A stretch of DNA of 64,000 bases from Aliamphritea ceti. GTDB lineage: Bacteria > Pseudomonadota > Gammaproteobacteria > Pseudomonadales > Balneatricaceae. Positions within the stretch are counted from its first letter, which is position 1; every line of letters starts with the position of its first letter. Shown here one piece after another: positions 1-9,098 of this stretch. Location of the stretch: the NCBI RefSeq assembly GCF_024347215.1, contig NZ_AP025282.1, forward strand, positions 806,001-870,000. The letters are read 5' to 3'. The translations under genes and the position numbers were made by a program. A model generated the notes under the pieces. It had not been told where the DNA came from. It saw nothing but the letters and a program-made list of their open reading frames with translations, and ran no database searches.

Positions 1-2
1 TC

Positions 3-680
3 CGCATAGAAGATGACAAGGTGACTGCAAGTGCACTAGGGGTTTACAGCAAGGACTGGTTGCAGCGTCAAATTGAAACAGGCAATACCGGTTCATTGGG
101 TCAACGCGGTCCTATTCATTCCATTTTAGAACCGGATTTGATGCAAGTGGCGATGCAGCGTTTACAGTCGCTTGACCTGGGCGCGTTAAAGAAAAAAGCC
201 ATTGAGCGTTTCTGGTCTCGCCAAACTTTCACTGACTTACCCAAAGCCACGCAGTATCGGATAAGAATGGTTGATCCAACCATCGTCATGAAGCGGCCAC
301 TATTGGATGCCAATGGCCGAACATTGATCCCAGCAGGAACGCGTATTAACCCGCTAAAAGCCTTGCCATTTACTCAGCAGCTCGTGGTGTTTAATGCGTC
401 GAACGCTGAAGAAGTGGACGCAGTAGCGCATTGGCTTGAGGGCCAAGATAGGACGCTGCGCCGCATTACGCTTATCACCACGCAGCTCGACCGTGCTCAA
501 GGTTGGAATAGCCTCAATGCGCTCGAAAAGACATTGGACAGTCCGGTTTATCTTCTCAATGCCTCGCTAAAGCAGCGCTTTGATTTGCAAGTCACCCCAT
601 CGTTTGTTCAAGCAAAGGGACTCGCGTTTGAAATAGAAGAAATTCCAGCAAAGGAGCTTGTTCATGAAAAAGCTCAATAA
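3..680 (+). CDS. traW: TraW, F-type conjugation assembly protein (5' end probably outside window)
   Basis: TraW is a periplasmic protein needed for pilus assembly in F-type type IV secretion. The frame is open from base 3 to the stop at 678-680. The first possible start is a GTG at base 21 without a convincing ribosome site, and no signal peptide is visible, so the true start is probably left of the window. The order traW-traU-traN matches the SXT/R391 and F transfer operons. The motif ILEPDLMQVA near residue 36 and the C-terminal stretch with DSPVYLLNASLKQRFD and TPSFVQ resemble the thioredoxin-like end typical of the TraW/TrbC group. The 3' end overlaps traU by 17 bases, which suggests translational coupling. 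The identity is firm from context and sequence character; the start is unresolved. Confidence 0.85.
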   Translation, partial: RIEDDKVTASALGVYSKDWLQRQIETGNTGSLGQRGPIHSILEPDLMQVAMQRLQSLDLGALKKKAIERFWSRQTFTDLPKATQYRIRMVDPTIVMKRPLLDANGRTLIPAGTRINPLKALPFTQQLVVFNASNAEEVDAVAHWLEGQDRTLRRITLITTQLDRAQGWNSLNALEKTLDSPVYLLNASLKQRFDLQVTPSFVQAKGLAFEIEEIPAKELVHEKAQ

Positions 681-1692
681 TACGTATCGTCTGATGCGGA
701 CTCTCGTTGTCATGTTTGTCCTAAGCGCCTCTATTCCTGCAAAAGCCGAATTGACTTGCCCAGACGCGGGGTTATTGTCCGGCAAGTTGCTGACGGATGT
801 TTGCTGGTCATGCATTTTTCCTATCCGGGTTGCCGGTCTTCCTCTTGGCTCTGGCAATGTCCCAAGCGGCGCATCAAATAAGTCATTTTGCTTATGTGAA
901 GACAACTTAGGCGTGCCAAGGCCAGGTATTGTTACCAGTATGTGGGAGCCAGCGCGTTTGATTGAACTGGTCAGAACGCCAGGTTGCTCGCCTTCCCTGG
1001 GAGGGATTCGTTTACCGTTAGGTGATAGGCGACTGCAAGGTGGTCATGGCGAGGGTGAATACGATACCGGTGATCTCGCTTTCTACCATTACCATTATTA
1101 TGCCTTTCCGCTTTTGGTCATGCTCGATTTGTTCATGGATGGCAATTGCAATGCCGATGGTTACATGGACTTTGACTTGATGTATTTGTCGGAATTGGAC
1201 CCAACATGGCTGAACGATGAACTGGCCTTTTTTACTCAGCCTGAAGCGGCTGCCGTTGCCAATCCATTGGCTATATCTGCTTGTACCGCTGACGCTGCTT
1301 CATCAACGCTTGGTAAACCCATCGATCAGTTGTTTTGGTGTGCTGGCAGTTGGGGCCATCTCTATCCCTTATCTGGCCACACCTTAGCCTTTGGCTCATT
1401 AGCAGAAAACACCAGCCATTTAGCGGCGCGTGCAATCGCGGCTCAACACAGGCGTGGTCTTGCAAGACGAACAATGGGGAACAGTGCGCTATGCCGACCT
1501 GTTATCGAACCCATGCTGCCGAAATCCCAATACAAGATGAGTATGTTCTTCCCTGTACCGGAAACTGAAAGTGCGCATGTCATCGGTGAAAGCACCATGA
1601 AATGGGGAGAGTGGCGAACAATACCTGGTGCCGGTGAAGATGCGCTCTACATTTTGTGGCGCTGGCAAGACTGCTGTAACTCGGGAGGTTAA
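664..1692 (+). CDS. traU: TraU, F-type conjugation protein
   Basis: TraU is a periplasmic protein needed for DNA transfer in F-type systems, acting with TraW and TraN. The ATG at 664 follows an AAGGAG at 651-656 and is preferred over the upstream TTG at 658. Residues 1-29 form a signal peptide ending in PAKA before ELTCPDAG. The mature part is rich in cysteine (CWSCIFPIR, CLCEDNLG, CSPSLGG, ending WQDCCNSGG), as in the family, and probably depends on disulfide formation by a DsbC-like partner and TraF. The length of 342 residues is normal. Its stop is followed after two bases by the traN ATG, with GGGAGG as ribosome site, so the three genes form one operon. Confidence 0.93.
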   Translation: MKKLNNTYRLMRTLVVMFVLSASIPAKAELTCPDAGLLSGKLLTDVCWSCIFPIRVAGLPLGSGNVPSGASNKSFCLCEDNLGVPRPGIVTSMWEPARLIELVRTPGCSPSLGGIRLPLGDRRLQGGHGEGEYDTGDLAFYHYHYYAFPLLVMLDLFMDGNCNADGYMDFDLMYLSELDPTWLNDELAFFTQPEAAAVANPLAISACTADAASSTLGKPIDQLFWCAGSWGHLYPLSGHTLAFGSLAENTSHLAARAIAAQHRRGLARRTMGNSALCRPVIEPMLPKSQYKMSMFFPVPETESAHVIGESTMKWGEWRTIPGAGEDALYILWRWQDCCNSGG

Positions 1693-1694
1693 AT

Positions 1695-4600
1695 ATGAAA
1701 CCAACACTTTTTACCCGAGTTTTAGCGGGTGTTTTATCAATCACTATGGCGTGCTTGCCCTTACATGGTGTGGCCGCTGATGTGCAGCGCCAATCCGGCC
1801 TAAGCGGACAACAAGAAGGTAAGCAATTACTGCAAAATTGGACGATGCCCGCACTTAACGGCAATACATTGTTGGTGCCGAGTGGCAGTGGTAATGAGTC
1901 CATTAACTTGCAAGAGCTTTTCCCTGGTATGGATCAGGGCTCATTGGATGTCTTAACGGGCGTTTATGGCTCTGATGCCAGTATGAATCAATTGGGGACG
2001 CAGCGCCAAGAGAGCATGGCATCCGAAAGTGGCGCTACGAGTGAGGCGTTTCGCTCGCTACAGCAAATCAAAGACAGGTCTCGGCCAGACATGGTCAATG
2101 ATCCGCTTTGGGCATTAACCGATGCGGTTCAAACTGACCCCAATCTATTAACCCAAAGCTTCCCAGGCTGTGAGTCTCAAGGTGAAGGCAGCCCAAACTA
2201 CCAGCAATGTGACAGGCTCAATACAGCGGTTAACAGCTGCACTATTACTCACGATTACACGGCTGGCATCATTGAGCATGTTTTAGGACCAATGAACCTT
2301 CGCTCTTGTGGTGAGGGATGTCTTGAAGTTTGGATTGGACGAATTGGCGACAACTACTGGAGTGGCCGTTGTAAAGTGTTTGAACAGGCTATCACTCTCA
2401 AAGTCGTGAACCCCGATGCGATTACTTCAGCCGTTCTTGAGTACGCCAAATGGGATGACTACATGCAAGTGTGGCTTGGCGATCAGAAAGTCTGGTCTGG
2501 GCCGAACAATAACTTTCCACCAGAAACGGCAGGTCGCTGCGAGCTCAGTACCAGTTGGGAGCGCAATCCAAATACCGATCTCACTGCCAAGCTAAAAGCG
2601 GTAGAGCCCGGTTTAGAAGTGCCGGTAAAAATTCGCGTATCGGTTACGGGTAGTGGTGAGGGGTATGCACGCATCAAGGTGCGCTTTGATCCAACCAAGG
2701 TGGTGATGAATGATAGTTGGTCGCCGCAATCCTGTATCGAACAAGCAGCGGATATCCCGGCTAAGTTTTCAGACTACAGCATTCAATGCACGGATCAGCC
2801 GTCTTCAACCAACGGATGTACGGTGGTCAATGGTGTTTCAGTTTGTGAATCCTACTTTGCCCCAAGCCAAGTGGCTGGCATATCGCCTTTGTGTCGGCGT
2901 GTACAAGTCAGTGTGGATGATGAAAGCTATAAGGGGATTGAAAATCAGGCCTGCCAAGTGCTTGAAGCAAATCCTTCCTGTGGATTCATGTCGTCAGAAT
3001 GTGCCGAGACCAATGATAAAGGTGAATGCATTCGTTTTACCGATACCTATGACTGTGGATTGCAAACCAGCGATCCAAAGTGCGTGGTATCTAATCTTAT
3101 GCCGAGTAGTTTTGAGGCCTGTGAGCCTACTCAGACGATTACGCCATTCACTGAAATCAAGCATGTACCGGATTACCAGGTGTGCGAAAAGATCAGCACG
3201 CTTACTCAGTGTCAGTTAGAGCGACGTGTATCCGCTGAAACCCATCAACAAAGCTGGTCCATTGAGCGCGGTTGCTTTAGCTCTGAAACGCTCAGCTTTG
3301 TTCCACAGCACAGCAACACCATGCAAACTGGAAACGCGACGCTGAGTATTTTTGATAATCAAAATACTGAGATAAAAATCACCGAGTCGCCATCCAAGGC
3401 AAATGGTTGGAAAACGACACTCTCATTGACGGGCAATAAGGAGACGGTGACTGAGACGAAACCGTCTATTAAATACCCTGAAATGACCTGTCCAAAAGGA
3501 ACTTTGGTTGGTTCATTGTGTAAGGTCGTTAATGGGTCGATTATTTCGTGGCATGAACCTCAGGAAATCACTCGTTCCAGATGCGAGTCCGGCTGGAACA
3601 AAGTCGATTTCGATACTTGCAGCCGAGAAGTTCAGAAGTGTTTGGCTCCTGCGAAACTGAGTGCTTCCTTGACCTTCTCCGGCAAGTACTTAGAGCAAGA
3701 CGTTGTTCATCAATCAAGTGATCCGGGCATAGACCAATGCTTGATGCAAACGGATCAGTTTACTGCCGTGCAGTGGCAGTGTTTGGATACGGGCACAAAA
3801 CGAATCGACGGGTTAACGGTTGGTAGTGGCGAGTTGGCCAATCTTGGGAGCCTTTATCCAGCGGTTGTTTCGTCTCCTGCTCATTTAACCAGTCGCGGCA
3901 GCTCTGATGGACTGGGACTCTCATGCTGGAGGGCAAGAGCAACCTACAATGCTTCGACTGCTCATCCAGAGTTCAACATGGGCAGCTCAGAAAGCTGGGT
4001 AGATGCCAATGGTAATACGCAAACCATCGTCAATAACGGACAAAACACGACCACCAATACGTGTGCCGCGCTAGAGCAAAACCCAGCCTGCCAGTACGTC
4101 AGAACCGAATGCACTGAAGGCGGGGCTGGTCATGAAGGCTTCTGCTATATCCAAAGTTTGGTGTATGACTGCGGACAAAGCGTTGAAGTGCAAAATGCAC
4201 GAATGGAAACTCAATTCAACTGTGAGGGCCCAGTTCGCTGTATGGGCACAGATTGTTTAGAGCCAGAGTCAATCAAGCAGGCTAACTTTGCAGAGGCCGC
4301 TGCGATGCTCAATGCTGCGCAGTTTATGACCAATGATATGTCATGTACGGGAGCTGATGGCCAAGATAACGTCGAGTGTACGGTCTTTAAAGGTAATGCT
4401 GGCCAGTGCAAAAAAGCCGTTGGTGGCATAGTGGATTGCTGTGAAAAGCCAAGTGGCGTGTCGTTATCGGATTACATCACGATGATAGTGGCGGTTAACA
4501 AGCTTGATACGGCAGTCATGGCCATGAATCCGTCTTCGGCAATCTATGGTTCGTGGAATACGCTTAGAGAGCCAATCACGAGCACTTGGAGTGCGGTTAA

Positions 4601-5387
4601 AGAGCCTTTTGTGTCTGCATGGGACTCTCTCATGGGGGCTGGGCCATCAACGGCTGCTGGCGCTGGAGCGGAGCAAGCTGCGACTGGCTTCATGCAGGTG
4701 TTGACCAACAAAACGGCTGAATGGGTAGGTACGACCTTTGGTTCGGGGGCGCAATCGGCACTGTTTAGCAACGTTGGTGGCGCGGTTGGAGCCGATGGTG
4801 TCGTATCTGGTGGTAACTTTGCGCTGGGTGGCGCTGCGGGCGCTGTTCTGAGTACGGTTATGACGGCCTACATGATTTATTCAGTCACCATGATCCTCAT
4901 TCAGCTTATCTGGAAATGTGAGCAGAGTGAGTTTGAGATGAACGCTAAGCGGGTATTGAAGAGTTGCCACTATGTGGGCTCTTACTGCAAGTCTAAGTTC
5001 TTAGGTGCCTGTGTTGAGAAACGGCAATCATATTGCTGCTTTACTTCGCCACTTTCACGGATCATTCAAGAACAAGTGCGTCCTCAATTGGGCCTTGGCT
5101 GGGGCAGTGCGAAGTCTCCAGACTGTGAAGGATTGACCGCGAGTCAGTTAAACCAGGTAGATTGGAGCCAAGTCAATCTGGATGAATGGATAGGTATCTT
5201 ATCGATAACAGGCAACCTACCCGAAGTACCGTCACTGGATCTGGAACGACTCACAGGCTCAGGAAGTACGCTAAACGTGGATGGAAACCGTCAAAGTGCC
5301 GCAGACAGAGCTATTGAAAGGCTAAACGGAATGGATACCCAGAAACTGCGTCAGGAGGCGACGGAAGAAATTTCGGGGAATAATTGA
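1695..5387 (+). CDS. traN: TraN, mating-pair stabilisation outer-membrane protein
   Basis: TraN sits in the outer membrane of the donor and holds mating cells together by contacting recipient surface proteins. Residues 1-28 are a signal peptide (ACLPLHGVAA end). The protein is 1230 residues long, about twice the F-plasmid TraN, as is usual for SXT/R391 and IncC forms. It has dozens of cysteines, many in pairs (CGFMSSEC, CEKPSG, CRRVQ), expected to be disulfide-bonded. A Gly/Ala-rich hydrophobic stretch lies near residues 1035-1075. The middle part (about residues 300-900) would be where recipient specificity resides in related proteins; that is inference. It is the last transfer gene before a cargo region, and is followed by 270 bases without a gene. 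Confidence 0.93.
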   Translation: MKPTLFTRVLAGVLSITMACLPLHGVAADVQRQSGLSGQQEGKQLLQNWTMPALNGNTLLVPSGSGNESINLQELFPGMDQGSLDVLTGVYGSDASMNQLGTQRQESMASESGATSEAFRSLQQIKDRSRPDMVNDPLWALTDAVQTDPNLLTQSFPGCESQGEGSPNYQQCDRLNTAVNSCTITHDYTAGIIEHVLGPMNLRSCGEGCLEVWIGRIGDNYWSGRCKVFEQAITLKVVNPDAITSAVLEYAKWDDYMQVWLGDQKVWSGPNNNFPPETAGRCELSTSWERNPNTDLTAKLKAVEPGLEVPVKIRVSVTGSGEGYARIKVRFDPTKVVMNDSWSPQSCIEQAADIPAKFSDYSIQCTDQPSSTNGCTVVNGVSVCESYFAPSQVAGISPLCRRVQVSVDDESYKGIENQACQVLEANPSCGFMSSECAETNDKGECIRFTDTYDCGLQTSDPKCVVSNLMPSSFEACEPTQTITPFTEIKHVPDYQVCEKISTLTQCQLERRVSAETHQQSWSIERGCFSSETLSFVPQHSNTMQTGNATLSIFDNQNTEIKITESPSKANGWKTTLSLTGNKETVTETKPSIKYPEMTCPKGTLVGSLCKVVNGSIISWHEPQEITRSRCESGWNKVDFDTCSREVQKCLAPAKLSASLTFSGKYLEQDVVHQSSDPGIDQCLMQTDQFTAVQWQCLDTGTKRIDGLTVGSGELANLGSLYPAVVSSPAHLTSRGSSDGLGLSCWRARATYNASTAHPEFNMGSSESWVDANGNTQTIVNNGQNTTTNTCAALEQNPACQYVRTECTEGGAGHEGFCYIQSLVYDCGQSVEVQNARMETQFNCEGPVRCMGTDCLEPESIKQANFAEAAAMLNAAQFMTNDMSCTGADGQDNVECTVFKGNAGQCKKAVGGIVDCCEKPSGVSLSDYITMIVAVNKLDTAVMAMNPSSAIYGSWNTLREPITSTWSAVKEPFVSAWDSLMGAGPSTAAGAGAEQAATGFMQVLTNKTAEWVGTTFGSGAQSALFSNVGGAVGADGVVSGGNFALGGAAGAVLSTVMTAYMIYSVTMILIQLIWKCEQSEFEMNAKRVLKSCHYVGSYCKSKFLGACVEKRQSYCCFTSPLSRIIQEQVRPQLGLGWGSAKSPDCEGLTASQLNQVDWSQVNLDEWIGILSITGNLPEVPSLDLERLTGSGSTLNVDGNRQSAADRAIERLNGMDTQKLRQEATEEISGNN

Positions 5388-5661
5388 TTTGATAATTCAC
5401 CATATCCGTGTGTTCTAAATTGTTGTTTGGTTCGGGATGGCCTGAAATACAGCTTATACGTTGGCGGTGATGACAGCCAAGTTTAAAAAGTATCTTTGAA
5501 TTGATGCTGTTGAGTAGTTTAGTGGCTGCAGCCAAGCTACTATCGAGCAGAGATATGCCCTAAGAAATATCAATTTCGAAGCGTGAATTCTATGTCGAGA
5601 GACTAATTCGTTATATAGTGACTTAACTAGATAGTAAGAACCAAAGACAAAAGGAGATCGC
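5388..5661. other. Left junction of cargo hotspot 4
   Basis: This gap follows traN and precedes the first cargo gene. In SXT/R391 elements the interval between traN and s063 is a recognised insertion site for variable DNA. I see no clear terminator hairpin and no direct repeat marking the exact junction. A ribosome site AAGGAG at 5651-5656 belongs to the next gene. Confidence 0.5.
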
Positions 5662-6345
5662 TTGGCCAGTAGACCCATTTTCATCGCGCAAGAAGCATTT
5701 CCGTATGTAAAAGTCGAAGAGATCGACTTTAAATGGCATCCTGGCTTGTCGGTTACGCAAAAGAAAAATTCGATTAAATCTCTCCATGAAGCTGCAAGCG
5801 AACGCGACGCTCAACTGTCCCTTTTAGAGATCTCCACTAAGAGCGATGACCCCCTTGGCGTGAATTTAAGCGCGTTCAATTTGTCCGTTACGATGGCTGA
5901 TGGTCGATCTGTCCCCGTTGAAAATATATTTCAGTCATCCAAGGTGTTTGAACGGGGAGGGCCATTCAAAGATCTTCTCAATGTCTCGCCAAAGGAGGCT
6001 AAAAGAGACCCGAGACTCTTAGAGAGCGGTGATTTAGTTGGTTTCATCAGTAAAAATCGCCTGTGGCCGTTGCAGCCCGTAACCATTTTTTATGATTGGA
6101 TTTATATCAATACGTTGCGATCGAATAAAAAATTGGCCGAACAAGTCGCGACCTTTAACGCATTCACCGATATCGAGTTTAACCCCAAAAAAAGCATAAA
6201 TTGCCAGGCCCGATCTGCTGCGCTTTTTGTCTCCTTACAACAAAAAAATCTGTTGGACACGGTGCTGGCCTCACCGGATGTTTTTATCGAAACCTTCTCA
6301 AAAAATGTATCTAAAGCCGATCCCAAGCAAAGCCGGCTGTTCTGA
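5662..6345 (+). CDS. DarT1-associated NADAR-type antitoxin (DarG1-like)
   Basis: This is probably the antitoxin of a DarTG1-type toxin-antitoxin pair. NADAR-domain enzymes remove ADP-ribose from guanine bases of DNA, reversing the toxin. The sequence carries signatures I associate with this antitoxin family: KWHPGLSVTQKKNSIKSLHE near residue 24, LGVNLSAFNL near 66, VENIFQSSKVFERGGPF near 88, WPLQPVTIFYDWIYINTL near 136 and DIEFNPKKSINCQARSAALF near 172. It is 227 residues long. Translation starts at a TTG with AAGGAG five bases upstream. It lies nine bases upstream of the DarT-like toxin, in the antitoxin-first order. The reaction is inferred from family knowledge; catalytic residues were not mapped. 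Confidence 0.75.
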   Translation: MASRPIFIAQEAFPYVKVEEIDFKWHPGLSVTQKKNSIKSLHEAASERDAQLSLLEISTKSDDPLGVNLSAFNLSVTMADGRSVPVENIFQSSKVFERGGPFKDLLNVSPKEAKRDPRLLESGDLVGFISKNRLWPLQPVTIFYDWIYINTLRSNKKLAEQVATFNAFTDIEFNPKKSINCQARSAALFVSLQQKNLLDTVLASPDVFIETFSKNVSKADPKQSRLF

Positions 6346-6354
6346 GGTTGATCT

Positions 6355-7251
6355 ATGAACGACGTCATCGAAACAGTGCTAAACGCAGTGTTGAGAAAAA
6401 TTCCCTCTAAAGAGGCGGCTGAAGATTTTGTTATCTCTGAGCTTTCTGTTGCGAATACCGGATTTCTCGAGGTTAAAAATTTCGCTAATTTGAGTGGAGT
6501 GAAGCTCGCTGCTGATCCGGCTTCGATGAACCTGAATAAGGCGAGTCTCATGCTCATGGAGTTGCTTGTACCCTTGGGTAACTATCAGTCAACGATTCCG
6601 ATCAGGTTAGCTGTCATCGACCAGGTTATGAATATCTACGGTATCGGAAAGTACTCTAAAACCGACGAAAGAAATCTAATTAAAGCATTTTGTGTAGAAC
6701 GGGGCATTGAGGAGCTGCTTCACTTTACCACTGTGGAGAACCTTCAAAGCGTTCTAGATCTCGGATTGAATAGCAAAAGCTATAACGGGGAGATTTTCAA
6801 ACACCACAAATCTAACGATATGAACCGATTCGATGGTCGTGAACATATGATTTCACTATCCATTTCGTATCCTAACGACCTTATGTTTTACAAATATCGG
6901 ATGGCTGAACCAAGCCAGAGTTGGGTTGTACTGAGCCTACCATCGAGAATTTTGTGGGAATTGGAATGTCTTTTCTGCTATCGAAACGCTGCAACGAAGG
7001 AAATATCTTCGCTGCCGGATGAGTCGTTGTCGGGAGTCAAGGCGCTTGAAAAGATGTTTACGTTTGAAGGCGGAGGCCCGGGGCCAGAGTACCCTTCTGA
7101 CTCCCAGGCCGAAGTCTTAGTGATGAGTCACATTCCTAGCGAATATATCGACAATATCTACGTCCAGAGTATTGATGATGTCGATTCGAGGTACAGAAGT
7201 GTGGTGACTGCTGATGGTTTCTACTTCAACAGGCGAAGTGCTGTAGTGTAA
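6355..7251 (+). CDS. darT: DarT-like DNA ADP-ribosyltransferase toxin
   Basis: DarT (DUF4433) enzymes use NAD+ to ADP-ribosylate single-stranded DNA, blocking replication; DarTG pairs act against phages. The C-terminal half of this 298-residue protein matches the family: LLHFTTVENLQSVLDLGLNS at about 119-138 (NAD-binding His and the loop before the Gly-Leu-Ser), RFDGREHMISLSISYPNDLMFY at about 158-179, and SQAEVLVMSHIP near 257, where QAE-(F/V)-LV holds the catalytic glutamate of DarT. The first 115 or so residues are an extension not expected in a minimal DarT; I do not recognise it. The gene follows the NADAR antitoxin by nine bases and precedes a TPR gene by 14, so all are probably co-transcribed. 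Confidence 0.75.
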   Translation: MNDVIETVLNAVLRKIPSKEAAEDFVISELSVANTGFLEVKNFANLSGVKLAADPASMNLNKASLMLMELLVPLGNYQSTIPIRLAVIDQVMNIYGIGKYSKTDERNLIKAFCVERGIEELLHFTTVENLQSVLDLGLNSKSYNGEIFKHHKSNDMNRFDGREHMISLSISYPNDLMFYKYRMAEPSQSWVVLSLPSRILWELECLFCYRNAATKEISSLPDESLSGVKALEKMFTFEGGGPGPEYPSDSQAEVLVMSHIPSEYIDNIYVQSIDDVDSRYRSVVTADGFYFNRRSAVV

Positions 7252-7265
7252 AGAGGGTAGGTGAT

Positions 7266-8396
7266 ATGTCTTTGTTTCCATCGTTTTATAAAAAAAAGAG
7301 TGCGCTGAACAGCCTGCAAGAACGCGAGCGAAAAGGTAGAGAGCTGTTTCAAAAAGCGCTTAGATTCAATCAGGTTGGGAATCAAACCGAAGCTATCCGA
7401 TTGTTTACGGAGTCAATCGAGGTTAACCCGCTTCATGCATCGGTATTTCTAAATCGCGGGGCCTGTTTCATGATTCAAGAGCGATCTCTTGAAGCTAAAG
7501 ATGACTTCAATAAAGTAATAGAGATGGAGCTATCCGGTGAGTCTGTGGACGAAGAGAACTGTTCTGTGGGTGCAAAAGTAAATTTAGCCAAGTTAGGGCG
7601 CTTTCTTTCCTTCGAAGAAGAGCACGGTGAAACAGTTAGAGGCCAAATGCGAGATGACGGCATTGATCATTTTTCTAGACGATATGCAGAAGTGCTCTTT
7701 GAAAACTTCTTGCTTGAAGATGCCGATTCGGCGACCCAATTCATTTCTGAGGAACTCAGCGAGCTAGCCGAGATGGGTGGAGTTCATCAGGAATTTGCGC
7801 TTAATTGTGGGATTGATCACTCTGTTTATTCGAATATCACAACAGACTTTGATACGAACAAGGCCTTTGTATTTTTTAAGAGCGTCTTATGTTGCCTGAG
7901 CCGCGATCACGAACAGATGTTTGAAGCGCGCAAGCAAGTGCTACTGAACTTAAAAGAGTTGTCCGAGTCGCGCGAGAACCATACAGCGGGGCTTTTTGAT
8001 ATCAAGATCGACGACCGTTTACAAGCTGAACTTTACAGTGCGGTAAGAGAGTGCAGAACGCTGGCAAACAACCTGATTTTTGGTGCTAGCCAAGATGACA
8101 TTGCAGAATTTCAATCTGCCGTGATGAGAGCGTTTGAACTGGCGATCCCTATCTATGAAGACATGGCGAGTAAAAACCTTGGTGAAATCAATGCGCTGGT
8201 AATCATCGTTGGATTTTATCTGATCGATTTGGCAGATAGTTCATTTAAGGACTCTTCAGAGTTTACTGATCTCGAGATTGAGAACACATGTGACACGTTC
8301 TTGACTGCATCTGGTGTACCCCAGGGTAAAGTCGACTCCTCTAGATTCACAAAAAATGTACGTTTAACTATTCGTTGGCTCGAGAGTCAGCAGTAA
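7266..8396 (+). CDS. TPR-repeat protein of unknown function in the DarTG-like operon
   Basis: The protein has 376 residues and no signal peptide or membrane segment. Residues about 25-95 hold two tetratricopeptide-like repeats (GRELFQKALRFNQVGNQTEA, then ASVFLNRGACFMIQERSLEA), a fold that binds other proteins. The rest is acidic and probably helical, with no motif I recognise. It starts with ATG after GGTAGGTGAT and lies 14 bases behind the DarT-like gene. It could be an accessory or regulator of the DarTG pair, or unrelated cargo in the same operon; the sequence alone does not decide. Confidence 0.7.
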   Translation: MSLFPSFYKKKSALNSLQERERKGRELFQKALRFNQVGNQTEAIRLFTESIEVNPLHASVFLNRGACFMIQERSLEAKDDFNKVIEMELSGESVDEENCSVGAKVNLAKLGRFLSFEEEHGETVRGQMRDDGIDHFSRRYAEVLFENFLLEDADSATQFISEELSELAEMGGVHQEFALNCGIDHSVYSNITTDFDTNKAFVFFKSVLCCLSRDHEQMFEARKQVLLNLKELSESRENHTAGLFDIKIDDRLQAELYSAVRECRTLANNLIFGASQDDIAEFQSAVMRAFELAIPIYEDMASKNLGEINALVIIVGFYLIDLADSSFKDSSEFTDLEIENTCDTFLTASGVPQGKVDSSRFTKNVRLTIRWLESQQ

Positions 8397-8424
8397 ATTT
8401 CAATTTTTTCGGGGTGGTGAAAAT

Positions 8425-8955
8425 ATGTTCAACTTATTTAAAAAGACTGTTAAAGCGGAAAAACTACGAAATCTTGGCGATTTATTCTTAAGGGACAGTG
8501 AAGTATGGATCGTCGCGATTGTTAAAGGGGGAACCCCCATCTACGTCAACAAAGGGACCAAGCAAATCTTTGAGGTCGATCGTGATGGTGACGAAAAGTT
8601 AGATGGTCGAGTTTGTAACTTTATCTTCTCTGGGAATGGTTCATCTGAAGAGGTTCAAGTTTTTGTCGCTTTTGATGATGGTGACTCCTATGGAACCTTC
8701 ATGATGGGTCAGGCCAATGAAAGTCGTTTAGGCTTCGTTTGTAACGATATATATAAGTCACTCTCGGCTCAGTTTTCTAAACAAGTTTTTTCGAAACCAC
8801 AGTATAAAACGCAGTATGAATATGTATTCAAAATGTATCGTCGAGATGGTCGTGTATTCCTCGTTAATTCATCACAAACTAAAGCTATGATCATCACGGA
8901 TGATGAGTTTAAACACGGCAAGGCAGACACTATGAAGGGCCTGTTTTTTGGCTGA
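8425..8955 (+). CDS. Unknown protein, last gene of the DarTG-like operon
   Basis: This 176-residue protein is predicted cytosolic and I do not recognise it. The first 15 residues (MFNLFKKTVKAEKLR) are basic and amphipathic. The middle is rich in beta-forming and acidic residues (FEVDRDGDEKLDGR, VFVAFDDGDSYG). It has a GGGGTGGTG-type ribosome region upstream and lies 28 bases after the TPR gene, so it is likely the fourth gene of the same transcript. The following 140 bases separate it from the convergent hipA. Confidence 0.65.
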   Translation: MFNLFKKTVKAEKLRNLGDLFLRDSEVWIVAIVKGGTPIYVNKGTKQIFEVDRDGDEKLDGRVCNFIFSGNGSSEEVQVFVAFDDGDSYGTFMMGQANESRLGFVCNDIYKSLSAQFSKQVFSKPQYKTQYEYVFKMYRRDGRVFLVNSSQTKAMIITDDEFKHGKADTMKGLFFG

Positions 8956-9098
8956 TAGGGCCTCGCTCATCGAGACGGCCAAGAATTGCTCCTTTCTAAA
9001 AGGATGAGCTGACATCCACTCAGATTCTTATTTGGGGTGGGTGGGGTCACATAAGAGGCCATCCTTTTTGCTTACAGGAATAGTTACTTTACTGCTAA

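Noticed and set aside
2710..3219. 169-codon plus-strand ORF inside traN
   Set aside because: It lies fully inside traN in another frame and shows no recognisable domain.
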